A DNA stretch of 64,000 bases from Metapseudomonas resinovorans DSM 21078 (GTDB taxonomy: Bacteria > Pseudomonadota > Gammaproteobacteria > Pseudomonadales > Pseudomonadaceae). The stretch lies in assembly GCF_000423545.1 (NCBI RefSeq), contig NZ_KE384030.1:124001-188000 (forward strand), given 5' to 3'. Under the pieces are notes generated by a model that saw only the letters and a list, made by a program, of their open reading frames with translations, was not told the origin of the DNA and searched no databases. Below, piece after piece: positions 39,538-49,594 of the stretch. A program made the translations under genes and the position numbers. Every line of letters starts with the position of its first letter. The stretch's first letter is position 1.

Positions 39538-39849
39538 CCCTGCGTCGGCAAAGGGCAACTTCGATGCCAGCACCTCCACCCGCTCGATCTTTGGTGGCTC
39601 GCTGAACAGTTCCCCGGCGCGTTCCATCAGGGCTGCTGCGACCTTGCCGGTCATATGCGCCTGCAGGCCCCGGTCACTGTCGAAGGCGTCGAAGATGCCA
39701 AAGCTATGCGGCCCCATGCGCAGGGCGAACCAGACCGTGGTATCGGGCTCCTCCTGCACCAGAGGCAGGCCGTCGCGGAGAAAGTCCTCCACATCGGCGA
39801 CTTTGCCGGGCTTGGCTTCCAGGCGTACCAGCAAGGCGACTTTGACCAT
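39532..39849 (-). CDS. Antibiotic biosynthesis monooxygenase (ABM) domain protein
   Basis: The 105-aa single ABM-fold protein is MVKVALLVRLEAKPGKVADVEDFLRDGLPLVQEEPDTTVWFALRMGPHSFGIFDAFDSDRGLQAHMTG, with the usual ferredoxin-like core and a conserved H in LQAHMTG. Relatives are quinol monooxygenases such as YgiN or uncharacterised dimeric proteins. Function beyond the fold is unknown. GAGGAGAT lies upstream of the start. The stop codon sits inside a REP palindrome. Confidence 0.8.
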   Translation of the reverse strand: MVKVALLVRLEAKPGKVADVEDFLRDGLPLVQEEPDTTVWFALRMGPHSFGIFDAFDSDRGLQAHMTGKVAAALMERAGELFSEPPKIERVEVLASKLPFADAGL

Positions 39850-39928
39850 GGCTCGATCTCCTCTGTGGTTAGGCAGGGAAGTCTAGGTCCATGGGGAAAA
39901 GTGCCGGCCCCGTCTGTCCGAAGTGGCG

Positions 39929-41966
<2,038 letters not shown>

Positions 41967-42079
41967 GTTGTTCTTATCCGTAAGACGTGGACGGGCGTGC
42001 CGAATCAAACGCGGGGACTATGACAAAGACGTGACGGGGAGGCGAGGGGAAAGGCGAAGAGTTGGGATCTGGGTATTTC

Positions 42080-42109
42080 CTGTGGGGGCGATTGAAATCG
42101 CCCCCACAG
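42080..42109. repeat. REP-type hairpin after hupE
   Basis: CTGTGGGGGCGAT and ATCGCCCCCACAG form a perfect 13-bp stem with a 4-nt loop, 20 nt beyond the hupE stop. It is a G-rich variant of the CTGTAGGGGCGAAT palindrome at 39509 and probably terminates the ureEFG-hupE transcript. Confidence 0.7.
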
Positions 42110-42129
42110 AGGTGGGTGGCAGGCCTTGC

Positions 42130-42702
42130 TCAGCCCGCCAACAACCACACCCCGGCACCGGCGGAAGCACCGCCGGCGATGCGCACCAGCGGTGCGGCGG
42201 CTTGCGGCAGGGCTCGCACCAGGCCGTAGCCGGCGGCATGCAGGGCGGCGGTGGCGGCGACGAAGCCGGCCGCGTAGCCCCAGGGGCTGGCCAGGTCCGG
42301 CAGTTCCAGGCCGTGGGCAACGCCATGGGCCAGGGCGAACAGGGCGGTCAGGCCCATGGCCAGCCACAGCGGCGGACGCACCGCCACGGCCACCAGCAGG
42401 CCGAGGGCGAGCACCGAGCCGGCAATGCCGGTTTCCATCAGCGGCATCTCCACACCGGCAAAGCCGGCAAGGCCGCCCAGCAGCATGGTGCCGACGAAGG
42501 TCAGGGGCAGCGCCCAGCGCGCCTTGCCCTGCTGCTGCGCTGCCCAGAGGCCGACCGCAAGCATGGCCAAGAGGTGATCGAGGCCGGTGACCGGGTGGGC
42601 AACACCCGCCATCAGGCCGGAATGATCGTGACCGGCATGGGCGAACGCCATGGCCGGGGTGAGGAACAGGGCGATGGCGAAAAGCGACTTGCGCAGGTTC
42701 AT
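42130..42702 (-). CDS. HupE/UreJ-family nickel permease
   Basis: The 190-aa protein has a cleavable or anchoring N-terminal signal (MNLRKSLFAIALFLTPAMAFAHAGH) and about five further membrane helices. The family motif HPVTGLDHLLAMLAVGLWA contains the metal-binding HxxxxDH residues, and FALAHGVAHGLELP a second His cluster. It is predicted to bring Ni2+ into the cell for urease. It is last in the ureE-ureF-ureG-hupE group, with AAGGAG before its start. Confidence 0.93.
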   Translation of the reverse strand: MNLRKSLFAIALFLTPAMAFAHAGHDHSGLMAGVAHPVTGLDHLLAMLAVGLWAAQQQGKARWALPLTFVGTMLLGGLAGFAGVEMPLMETGIAGSVLALGLLVAVAVRPPLWLAMGLTALFALAHGVAHGLELPDLASPWGYAAGFVAATAALHAAGYGLVRALPQAAAPLVRIAGGASAGAGVWLLAG

Positions 42703-42758
42703 GGTGAAGCTCCTTTCACATGAGAACGGGAGTGGGGGATTACCTCCCTCACCCCCGG

Positions 42759-42781
42759 CCCCTCTCCCAGTGGGAGAGGGG
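42759..42781. repeat. CCCCTCTCCC hairpin between ureG and hupE
   Basis: CCCCTCTCCC-AGT-GGGAGAGGGG forms a 10-bp stem 3 nt beyond the ureG stop (minus strand). The left arm is preceded by CCTCACCCCCGG, but the right arm lacks the complement. It may reduce readthrough from ureG into hupE. Confidence 0.7.
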
Positions 42782-42783
42782 AG

Positions 42784-43395
<612 letters not shown>

Positions 43396-43409
43396 ATGCT
43401 GTGCATCTC

Positions 43410-44084
43410 CTAGGAACGGAACAGACGGCTGTATTGGCGCTCGTGCGCCATGCTCGCCAGGGCCAGGCCGAAGGCGGCGCTGCCCCAGCGTGCCGGGGGG
43501 ATTTCACGGGCCGCGCGCTGGGCTTGCTCCAGGCAGGGCAGCAGGGCGGAGGTCAGGCGCTGGGCGGCTTGCTGGCCCAGCGGCAGGGTTTTCATCAGCA
43601 CCGCCAACTGGTTCTCCAGCCAGCCCCAGAGCCAGGCGGCGAGTGCGTCCTGCGGGTCGATGGACCAGGCGCGTGCGGCCAGGGCCCAGGCCACGGCCAG
43701 GCCGGGTTCGTCCAGTTCGGCAAAGAGGGCGCGTGCGGCGTCGTCCTGCTCGGGCAGGTCATTCAGCAACTGGCGCAGGGAGTAGCCCATCTGCCGGCTT
43801 TCCAGCTGCAGCTCGCGGGTTTCGCGGCTGGCGCGGTGGCGTTCGGCCAGGGCCTTCAACTCCGCCCAGTCCCCCTGCGCGGCCGCCTCGCAATGGGCCA
43901 GCAGCAGGGGCGCCTCGAAGCGCGCCAGGTTGAGCAGCAGTTGGTCGGTGATCCAGCACGCGGCGCTGTCCGCGTCATGCACGTGTCCGCTGTCCACGGC
44001 CAGCTCCAGTCCTTGCGAGTAGCTGTAGCCGCCAATGGGCAGTTGAGGGCTGGCGAGCCGAAGCAGCTGCCACGCCTTGTTCAC
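43410..44084 (-). CDS. ureF: Urease accessory protein UreF
   Basis: The 224-aa all-helical protein has the UreF hallmark [27 protein letters not shown] at the N-terminus and [24 protein letters not shown] at the C-terminus. It acts as the bridge and GTPase activator in the UreD-UreF-UreG activation complex. The start is GTG at 44084, overlapping the ureE stop (GTGA); a longer open frame upstream is only a shadow of ureE. Confidence 0.95.
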   Translation of the reverse strand: MNKAWQLLRLASPQLPIGGYSYSQGLELAVDSGHVHDADSAACWITDQLLLNLARFEAPLLLAHCEAAAQGDWAELKALAERHRASRETRELQLESRQMGYSLRQLLNDLPEQDDAARALFAELDEPGLAVAWALAARAWSIDPQDALAAWLWGWLENQLAVLMKTLPLGQQAAQRLTSALLPCLEQAQRAAREIPPARWGSAAFGLALASMAHERQYSRLFRS

Positions 44085-44581
44085 TTGCGCACACCGAATT
44101 GATGCAGGCGTGGCGCGTAGCTGAAGTCCGCCTCCAGCTGGTGAGAGTGGTGATGGCCGCCGCCATAGGCGCCGTGCTCGGGCTGGAAGCCGGCCTCGAT
44201 GTTTTCTACCGAGGCCCCCAGTTGTTCGAGCATGGCTTTGAGCACGTAGTCGTCCAGCAGTCGCAGCCAGCCGTCGCCGATCTGCAGGGCGACGTGGCGA
44301 TTGCCGAGGTGGTAGGCCGCGCGGGTCAGCTCGAAGGCACTGGCGCAGGTGACATGGAGCAGCGCTTCCGGGCGGGCGCTGACCCGCACCACGCGGCCAT
44401 CCTGGCTGCGTAGGCAATCGCCGTCGCGCAGCGGCGGCTGGCCACGTTCGAGGAACAGGCCGACGTCCTCGCCCTGGGCGGTGAAGCAGCGCAGGCGACT
44501 CTTGCTGCGCGCCTCGTAGGTCAGCAGCAGCTCTTCGTCCCAGCTGGGCTGGGCTTCAATTCGTTCGTGGATGACCAGCAT
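44081..44581 (-). CDS. ureE: Urease nickel metallochaperone UreE
   Basis: The 166-aa protein has an N-terminal peptide-binding domain and a C-terminal metal-binding domain. The GNRHVALQIGDGWLRLLDDYVLKAMLEQLG segment carries the dimer-interface His. A modest histidine-rich tail (GGGHHHSHQ) follows near the end. It delivers Ni2+ to UreG. It is first in the ureE-ureF-ureG-hupE operon, coupled to ureF. The 171-nt gap upstream (to desT) shows no further gene; the promoter was not identified with confidence. Confidence 0.96.
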   Translation of the reverse strand: MLVIHERIEAQPSWDEELLLTYEARSKSRLRCFTAQGEDVGLFLERGQPPLRDGDCLRSQDGRVVRVSARPEALLHVTCASAFELTRAAYHLGNRHVALQIGDGWLRLLDDYVLKAMLEQLGASVENIEAGFQPEHGAYGGGHHHSHQLEADFSYAPRLHQFGVRK

Positions 44582-44752
44582 CGGGTGAATCCGGCAGTGT
44601 GCAATGCCGGGTGCTGAGCAAGGCCCTTGCCAAGATGGCTTAGCGCCCGTTCATGGGGGCTTTCGCGGGGGGTGTGCCTGTCTGTGGGGCGCGAGGGTGG
44701 TCCGATATGGTGCGTCTCGCACCGATGCGGTGCGCGGGTATTGTCGGGGCGG

Positions 44753-45388
44753 TCAGTTTTTGGGTTTGCCCGGTCCCAGCCAGTGCTTGCCGCCGATCAT
44801 GATGAAGCGCAGCTGTTGGGTGATCTTGGCGGCGGGCAGTAGATGCGGCGGCAGGTTGTCCGCAGGCGGGTCGATCAGCTCGGGGAGGGTGGCGAACACC
44901 GTCTTCACGACCAGGTCGGCCACCAGGTCGAGGCAATCGTCATCCAGATGCGGCATGCGGTTGATCAGCTTGAGGTCGGCGGCCAGGTCGTCGGTGATGC
45001 GCTGGCGCAATGCGCCGATGGCCTGGCGCACGGGCTGGGAGCCGCCGTACTGCTCGCGGGCGAGGAAGAGGAACTGGCCGCGGTTGGCGAGCACCGCATC
45101 GAGAAAGATGCGCACGGAGGCTTCGATGATGCCGCCCAGCTCGAATTCGTTGTGGCGCACCACGCGGATGGTGGCGCGGAAGGTCTCGCCGACTTCCTCG
45201 ACCAGGGCCAGGCCCAGCTCGTCCATATCGTTGAAGTGGCGATAAAAGCCGGTGGGGACGATACCGGCGTTGCGTGCCACCTCCCGCAGGCTCAGGCTGC
45301 CGAAGCCGCGGCCGCTGTCCATCAGGATGCGCGCGGCGTCCATCAGGGCGTGGCGGGTCTGCTGCTTCTGTTCCGAGCGTTGGGTCAT
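44753..45388 (-). CDS. desT: TetR-family repressor DesT
   Basis: The 211-aa TetR protein has a helix-turn-helix in residues ~10-55 (DAARILMDSGRGFGSLSLREVARNAGIVPTGFYRHFNDMDEL) and a ligand-binding C-terminal domain. It is divergent from desC-desB, as in P. aeruginosa, where DesT senses the balance of saturated and unsaturated acyl-CoA and represses the desaturase operon. Two DesT-like palindromes lie in the 140-nt intergenic region. A predicted cytoplasmic dimer. Confidence 0.93.
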   Translation of the reverse strand: MTQRSEQKQQTRHALMDAARILMDSGRGFGSLSLREVARNAGIVPTGFYRHFNDMDELGLALVEEVGETFRATIRVVRHNEFELGGIIEASVRIFLDAVLANRGQFLFLAREQYGGSQPVRQAIGALRQRITDDLAADLKLINRMPHLDDDCLDLVADLVVKTVFATLPELIDPPADNLPPHLLPAAKITQQLRFIMIGGKHWLGPGKPKN

Positions 45389-45457
45389 GGGGCGCGGCCG
45401 TTGGCGAATGTGCGGCGCACTCTAGCAAAAGCACTTTGCGGGCGTCGAACCTGCTTC

Positions 45458-45475
45458 AGTGAACAAGTGTTGACT
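45458..45475. promoter_or_regulatory. DesT-like operator 1
   Basis: AGTGAACAAGTGTTGACT is an inverted repeat (AGTGAACA / AGTCAACA) with a 2-bp centre, located in the desT-desC intergenic region. It contains TTGACT, a good -35 for desCB, so binding would block polymerase. Confidence 0.65.
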
Positions 45476-45497
45476 GTAATTCGGAAATTCGTGCAGC

Positions 45498-45519
45498 CTA
45501 GTGCACAACTGTTCACTAG
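45498..45519. promoter_or_regulatory. DesT-like operator 2
   Basis: CTAGTGCACA-AC-TGTTCACTAG is a 22-bp inverted repeat with one mismatch, sharing AGTG-N-ACA-N2-TGTT-N-ACT with operator 1. The two centres are 42 bp apart, four helical turns, allowing side-by-side binding or cooperation. It ends 10 nt before the desC start. Confidence 0.65.
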
Positions 45520-45528
45520 AGCCATTCC

Positions 45529-46632
45529 ATGCCCCTCATTCCCCTTTCCCTGGCGCGCCGTGCCGGCCCTGCGCTGAGGCCCCTGCGTGCGCTGGCTGCC
45601 CGCGGCTGGCTGCAGGAAGCCGAACTGGACTGCCTGCTGCGCCATGTGCACCCGGTGCTGCGCCTGAACCGGGTGTTCGCGCGGGTTGATGCCCGCCGCT
45701 GGGTGGCCGACGACATGCTCGCCCTCAGCCTGCGCACCAACGGCAATGCGCTCGGCTGGCGGCCGGGCCAGCATGTTCGCCTGTATCTGGAGCTGGATGG
45801 GGTGCGACAGGGCCGCAGCTACAGCCTGGTGGCGGTACAGCCCGATGGGCGCATCGAACTGGCGGTGAAGCGCCAGGCCGGAGGACGCTTGTCCAACTGG
45901 CTGCTGGACAGGCTGGAAGTGGGGGCGGTGCTGGAGCTGGACTCGGCCCAGGGCGAACTGGACTGGCCGCAAGACGCGTCATCCGTGCTGCTGCTGGCGG
46001 CCGGTAGCGGCATCACGCCCCTGCTCGGCTTGTTGCGCCAGGCCTTGGCCTGTGGATTTTCGGCACCGGTGACGCTGCTGCATTACGTGCGCCAGCGTGC
46101 TCAGCGTGCCTTCAGTGAGGAGCTGCAAGCGCTGATGGCGCGCCATCCCAACGTCCAGGTGCGCTGGGCCATCAGCGGTGAGGCACCGAAAGCCGATGAA
46201 TTGGCTGGGCGCTTTCGGGCGGATCACCTGGACGGGGTGCCGGCTCATAGCGCGTTGGCCTGCGGGCCCCACGGTTTTGTAGCTGACGTGCATGACTGGT
46301 GGCAGGCAGCGCCCCGCGTAGGCCGCTTGCAGGTGGAGGCGTTCACGCCACCGGCTCCCTCCGTCGAGACCGGCGAGGCGGTTCGTTTGCGCTTCGCCCG
46401 TTCCCATCAAGAGGTGCCGGGCAGCAGCGTTGCGAATCTGCTGGAGCAGGCCGAAGCCCATGGCTTGCGTCCGGCCCATGGCTGCCGCCAGGGCATCTGC
46501 GCCGGCTGTACCAGCCAACTGCTTGCCGGCAGCGTCCGCGACCTGCGCACCGGTGCCTTGACCCACGGGCCGGGGCTGCCGATCCGCCTGTGCGTCAGCG
46601 CGCCAGTGGGCGATGTGGAACTGGACCTCTAG
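45529..46632 (+). CDS. desC: Ferredoxin-NADP reductase-type electron donor for the desaturase
   Basis: The 367-aa protein has an FAD-binding FNR domain (~40-150; RSYSLVAVQ), an NAD(P)-binding domain (~150-270; LLAAGSGITPLLGLLRQAL) and a C-terminal plant-type 2Fe-2S ferredoxin domain (~280-367). The last has the cluster motif CRQGICAGCTSQLL (CX4CX2C) and a fourth Cys in LCVSAP. It passes electrons from NAD(P)H to the fatty-acid desaturase encoded next (8-nt gap). P. aeruginosa uses the same pair to desaturate acyl-CoA derived from outside the cell. The ribosome-binding site is weak. Confidence 0.93.
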   Translation: MPLIPLSLARRAGPALRPLRALAARGWLQEAELDCLLRHVHPVLRLNRVFARVDARRWVADDMLALSLRTNGNALGWRPGQHVRLYLELDGVRQGRSYSLVAVQPDGRIELAVKRQAGGRLSNWLLDRLEVGAVLELDSAQGELDWPQDASSVLLLAAGSGITPLLGLLRQALACGFSAPVTLLHYVRQRAQRAFSEELQALMARHPNVQVRWAISGEAPKADELAGRFRADHLDGVPAHSALACGPHGFVADVHDWWQAAPRVGRLQVEAFTPPAPSVETGEAVRLRFARSHQEVPGSSVANLLEQAEAHGLRPAHGCRQGICAGCTSQLLAGSVRDLRTGALTHGPGLPIRLCVSAPVGDVELDL

Positions 46633-46640
46633 GACTCGAG

Positions 46641-47702
46641 ATGCGAAGCGACCGCGAACTTACCCCAACCGAACTCGATACCTTCGGCGCAGAACTGGAC
46701 GCCCTGCGCCAGCGCACCCTGGATGACCTGGGCGAGTGTGATGCCCGCTATATTCGCCGCATTCGTGCAACGGTGCGCTTCTGCTGCTGGAGCGGCCGCG
46801 CCTTGCTGCTGCTCGGCTGGTTCCCGCCCACCTGGCTGCTGGGCGTGGCCCTGCTCGGGCTGGGCAAGGTCCTCGAAAACATGGAACTGGGCCACAACGT
46901 CATGCACGGCCAGTACGACTGGATGAACGACCCGGAACTGCGCGGCACCACGTACGAGTGGGACATTGCCGGCCCCTCGGACTTCTGGCGGCATACCCAC
47001 AACCATATCCACCACAGCTACACCAACGTGCTGGGCATGGACGACGACGTCGGCTACGGCGTGGTGCGGCTCTTCCCCGAGCAACGCTGGAAACCCTTCC
47101 ACCGCTGGCAGCCATTGTGGGTAACGCTGCAGGCGCTGCTCTTCCAGTATTCGGTGGCGGTACAGCACCTGCGCCTGGACCAGTACTTCAAGGGCCGCAT
47201 GAGCGCTGATGAACTGCGCCCGCGACTGCGCCAGTTCAAGGCCAAGGTGCTGCGCCAGTCGGTCAAGGACTATCTGGCCTTTCCCCTCCTGGCCCTGCTG
47301 GTGGGCAGCAGCGTGACGGCGGTACTGGCGGGGAATCTGCTGGCCAACCTGCTCCGCAACCTCTGGACCTTCACCGTGATCTTCTGCGGCCACTTCACCG
47401 AGCGTGCGGCGGTGTTCCCGCCCAGCGTGCTGGAAGGGGAAAGCCGCGGTCACTGGTATCTGCGTCAGCTGCGTGGCTCCAGCAACCTGGAGGGTGGGCC
47501 GCTGTTCCACATCCTGACCGGTAACCTCAGCCACCAGATCGAACACCACCTGTTTCCCGACCTGCCGGCGCGGCGCTACGCCGAGATGGCCAAGGCAGTG
47601 CGTGAAATCGCGGGGCGTTATGGGCAGGTCTACAACAGCGGGCGTCTGTCGGTGCAGTTCGGCAGTGTCGTGCGGCGGATCTGGACGTACCGGCTGGCGT
47701 GA
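46641..47702 (+). CDS. desB: Acyl-CoA fatty-acid desaturase
   Basis: The 353-aa integral-membrane di-iron desaturase has all three histidine boxes: HNVMH (~86), HNHIHH (~117) and HQIEHH (~299). Two pairs of hydrophobic segments lie at ~48-75 and ~205-245. It introduces a double bond into long-chain acyl-CoA to adjust membrane fluidity. The start MRSDRELTPTELDTFGAELDAL at 46641 is 8 nt after desC; the longer open frame upstream is an out-of-frame reading of desC. Controlled by DesT. Confidence 0.94.
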   Translation: MRSDRELTPTELDTFGAELDALRQRTLDDLGECDARYIRRIRATVRFCCWSGRALLLLGWFPPTWLLGVALLGLGKVLENMELGHNVMHGQYDWMNDPELRGTTYEWDIAGPSDFWRHTHNHIHHSYTNVLGMDDDVGYGVVRLFPEQRWKPFHRWQPLWVTLQALLFQYSVAVQHLRLDQYFKGRMSADELRPRLRQFKAKVLRQSVKDYLAFPLLALLVGSSVTAVLAGNLLANLLRNLWTFTVIFCGHFTERAAVFPPSVLEGESRGHWYLRQLRGSSNLEGGPLFHILTGNLSHQIEHHLFPDLPARRYAEMAKAVREIAGRYGQVYNSGRLSVQFGSVVRRIWTYRLA

Positions 47703-47704
47703 TG

Positions 47705-47729
47705 TCGCGAATGAATTGGCCCCTACAGG
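47705..47729. repeat. Half REP element after desB
   Basis: TCGCGAATGAATTGGCCCCTACAGG resembles the second half of the REP element at 24709-24757 and lies 2 nt after the desB stop. Confidence 0.5.
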
Positions 47730-47763
47730 GGAAGGTTCATCCAGCTTCGGATATCAAACAATA

Positions 47764-47785
47764 AAGCCCGACACGCGCCGGGCTT
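47764..47785. terminator. Bidirectional terminator between desB and the repeat-protein gene
   Basis: AAGCCCG and CGGGCTT form a 7-bp stem with an 8-nt loop between two convergent genes. Confidence 0.65.
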
Positions 47786-47808
47786 GAAGGGGGGGTTGCG
47801 AGCTGGGA

Positions 47809-48141
47809 TCAGCTGACGCGCTGGGCCTGCAGCAGACGATCCGAACCGCCTTCGGCTACGCGGAAGGCATGGGTACGGTCGGAGCCATCTTCGGCTACGC
47901 GGAAGCCCTGAGTGCGGTCGGAACCACCTTCGGCAATGCGGTTGGCACCGGTGCGATCTGCGCCACCTTCAGCAACGCGGTCCAGCACCATGAAGCTGCC
48001 TTCAGCAGCCACCGGCTCGATGACCTGGATAGTGGTGGCTTCCCGGGATTCACCCAGCACCGGCTGGGAGTCAGACGGCAGGGCGAAGGCGGAGGTGCTC
48101 AGGGCGGTGATGAACAGGGCGGCGAAGGCTTGGGTTTTCAT
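47809..48141 (-). CDS. Small exported protein with four 13-residue repeats
   Basis: The 110-aa protein has a signal peptide MKTQAFAALFITALSTSAFA and a mature part whose C-terminal half consists of four tandem 13-residue units of the form R[V/I]AE[G/D]G[S/A]DRTxxF. The units are RVAEGGADRTGAN, RIAEGGSDRTQGF, RVAEDGSDRTHAF and RVAEGGSDRLLQA. The DNA also repeats every 39 nt, so copy number may vary between strains. Function is unknown; similar repeat proteins are common in Pseudomonas and often labelled phage-infection proteins without support. GAGGAG precedes the start. Confidence 0.8.
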   Translation of the reverse strand: MKTQAFAALFITALSTSAFALPSDSQPVLGESREATTIQVIEPVAAEGSFMVLDRVAEGGADRTGANRIAEGGSDRTQGFRVAEDGSDRTHAFRVAEGGSDRLLQAQRVS

Positions 48142-48249
48142 GATCGTGGGCTCCTCAAGGGGGCTGGAAACTGGGTACGGAGCCAATCTTACGGATGGGG
48201 TGTTGATTAAGAAGTGATCACTCCAGATAGAGACCATCAACGTCGTTGA

Positions 48250-48528
48250 TGGCCAGGTGATCGCTTTATAATCAATGCCTTGCGGCAATTTTTCGATTCG
48301 GGCAATGGGCTTCCGGCCATGGCGCGGAGCATCTCTGCGCATTTGCGGGTCGATGTGGATGTCTCAGGCACCGGCAACTCAGTGAGGGCATTGCTGGGCA
48401 CGGCCAACGGCAATCTGCAGATGCTGGTCAATGACGGCACCATCAGCCGCAACCTGATGGAGATCGCCGGTATCAACGTCGGCAACTACCTGGTGGGCAG
48501 GCTGCTCAAGCAGATGGGTAAGCGCTAG
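48250..48528 (+). pseudogene. AsmA-family C-terminal remnant
   Basis: The frame is open from 48250 (after a TGA) to a TAG at 48526-48528. It encodes ~92 residues resembling the C-terminal part of AsmA-type proteins: SISAHLRVDVDVSGTGNSVRALLGTANGNLQMLVNDGTISRNLMEIAGINVGNYLVGRL. AsmA proteins are normally 600 residues or more, involved in lipid transport between membranes. Neither the N-terminus nor a good start codon (only TTG 48280) is present, so this looks like a truncated gene. Expression as a short protein is possible but unsupported. Confidence 0.6.
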
Positions 48529-48534
48529 GGCGCG

Positions 48535-48873
48535 TCAGAGCTGGTCGCGTTCGGCCTGTTCGCGCTGGCTGCAGGTCATGAAGCCCTTATGGCGCACGCG
48601 GCCGGTGCTGTCGAAGCTGATGTGGTAGGGCTGCTGGTGACCCTGCTTGTTGAGGATGTAGTTGTTGCAGGAGCCCGGATGCACGCTGCGCTGGACGATG
48701 GAGGAGGGGCGCCCGCCGATGATCAGCACCTGCTGTCGGCTCATGCCGGGTTCGACTTCCTTCACCAGCGGCTGGTTGCGGAACGTGATGTAGTCCGTGG
48801 GGTTTTCGATCTTGCTGGCGCAGCCCGCCATCGATGCCAGGGCACAAGCCATGACAAGCGCTTGCTTGTACAT
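48535..48873 (-). CDS. OsmE-like small lipoprotein, paralogue 1
   Basis: The 112-aa lipoprotein has lipobox ASMAGC (Cys at ~18) and a small OmlA/OsmE (BamE-like) fold: QPLVKEVEPGMSRQQVLIIGGRPSSIVQRSVHPGSCNNYILNKQGHQQPYHISFDSTGRVRHKGFMTC. OsmE of E. coli is induced by high osmolarity. The gene has two adjacent ATGs (48876 and 48873); the second has better spacing to GAGGA. It is very similar to the gene at 49098-49466, indicating tandem duplication. Confidence 0.87.
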   Translation of the reverse strand: MYKQALVMACALASMAGCASKIENPTDYITFRNQPLVKEVEPGMSRQQVLIIGGRPSSIVQRSVHPGSCNNYILNKQGHQQPYHISFDSTGRVRHKGFMTCSQREQAERDQL

Positions 48874-49097
48874 CATGGGTCCTCAAGGTTAACGCAGTTG
48901 AAACACTGCGCTTGGAACATCGGAAAGTGGGGAGAGTTCGCCCGAGAACGCCGGGAGGACGATCAGGCGATGGACGGCATTGCGCCAGTAGCTGGCTAAA
49001 TGCCCGAGGAGAAGCCTGGAAGCCCCGGCTGGCGAGGCTTCCAGGTACGGTGATGGCAAACTGATGGGTTTCGCCTGGGCGACCTCGACAAGGCGGA

Positions 49098-49466
49098 TCA
49101 ATAACCGCCGCCGTGCTCGACCTTCTTCTGCGCCTTCTCGAGTTCGAGCTGCTCCCGCTGCTCGCAGGTCATGAAGCCTTGCTCCTCGACCCGACCACTG
49201 CCGTCGAAGCTGACGTGGTAGGCCTGCTGGTGACCGTCCTGATTGAGGATGTAGTTGTTGCAGACGCCCGGGTTGACCTTGCGGCGGATCGAGGAAGACG
49301 GCGGACCGCCGACGTTGCGCACCTGCGTTTCGGTCATGCCTTCGTCCACCTGCTTGACCAGCGGCTGGTTGCGGTAGGTGTAGTAATCGGTGGGGTTTTC
49401 CATCTTGCTGGCGCAGCCGACCGTGGAGGCCAGGGCGCAGGCCAGCAGGATCGCTTGCTTGCTCAT
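49098..49466 (-). CDS. osmE: OsmE-like small lipoprotein, paralogue 2
   Basis: The 122-aa lipoprotein has lipobox STVGC and the same domain as its neighbour (NPTDYYTYRNQPLVKQVDEGMTETQVRNVGGPPSSSIRRKVNPGVCNNYILNQDGHQQAYHVSFDGSGRVEEQGFMTC). It carries a longer charged C-terminus (REQLELEKAQKKVEHGGGY). Two conserved cysteines (in GVCNNY and FMTC) could form a disulfide. Which of the two genes is the functional counterpart of osmE in other pseudomonads cannot be decided from the sequence alone. Confidence 0.87.
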   Translation of the reverse strand: MSKQAILLACALASTVGCASKMENPTDYYTYRNQPLVKQVDEGMTETQVRNVGGPPSSSIRRKVNPGVCNNYILNQDGHQQAYHVSFDGSGRVEEQGFMTCEQREQLELEKAQKKVEHGGGY

Positions 49467-49594
49467 GGCGGATCTTCCCTATCTGGCGCGGGCTTGCCCC
49501 GCGATGGGATTGAGCCTAGCAGGCACCTGGAAAAACGACCTGAGTGGCCGCTGCGTCCCGGCGGCTGGCGTCGGGACGGCGTGTCGATGATCGG

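Noticed and set aside
46299-46640. N-terminal extension of DesB
   Set aside because: This part overlaps desC in another frame; ATG 46641, 8 nt after the desC stop, begins the conserved sequence.
47860-48000. 39-nt repeats considered as a CRISPR array
   Set aside because: The repeats are contiguous, without spacers, and lie in frame within a signal-peptide-bearing gene.
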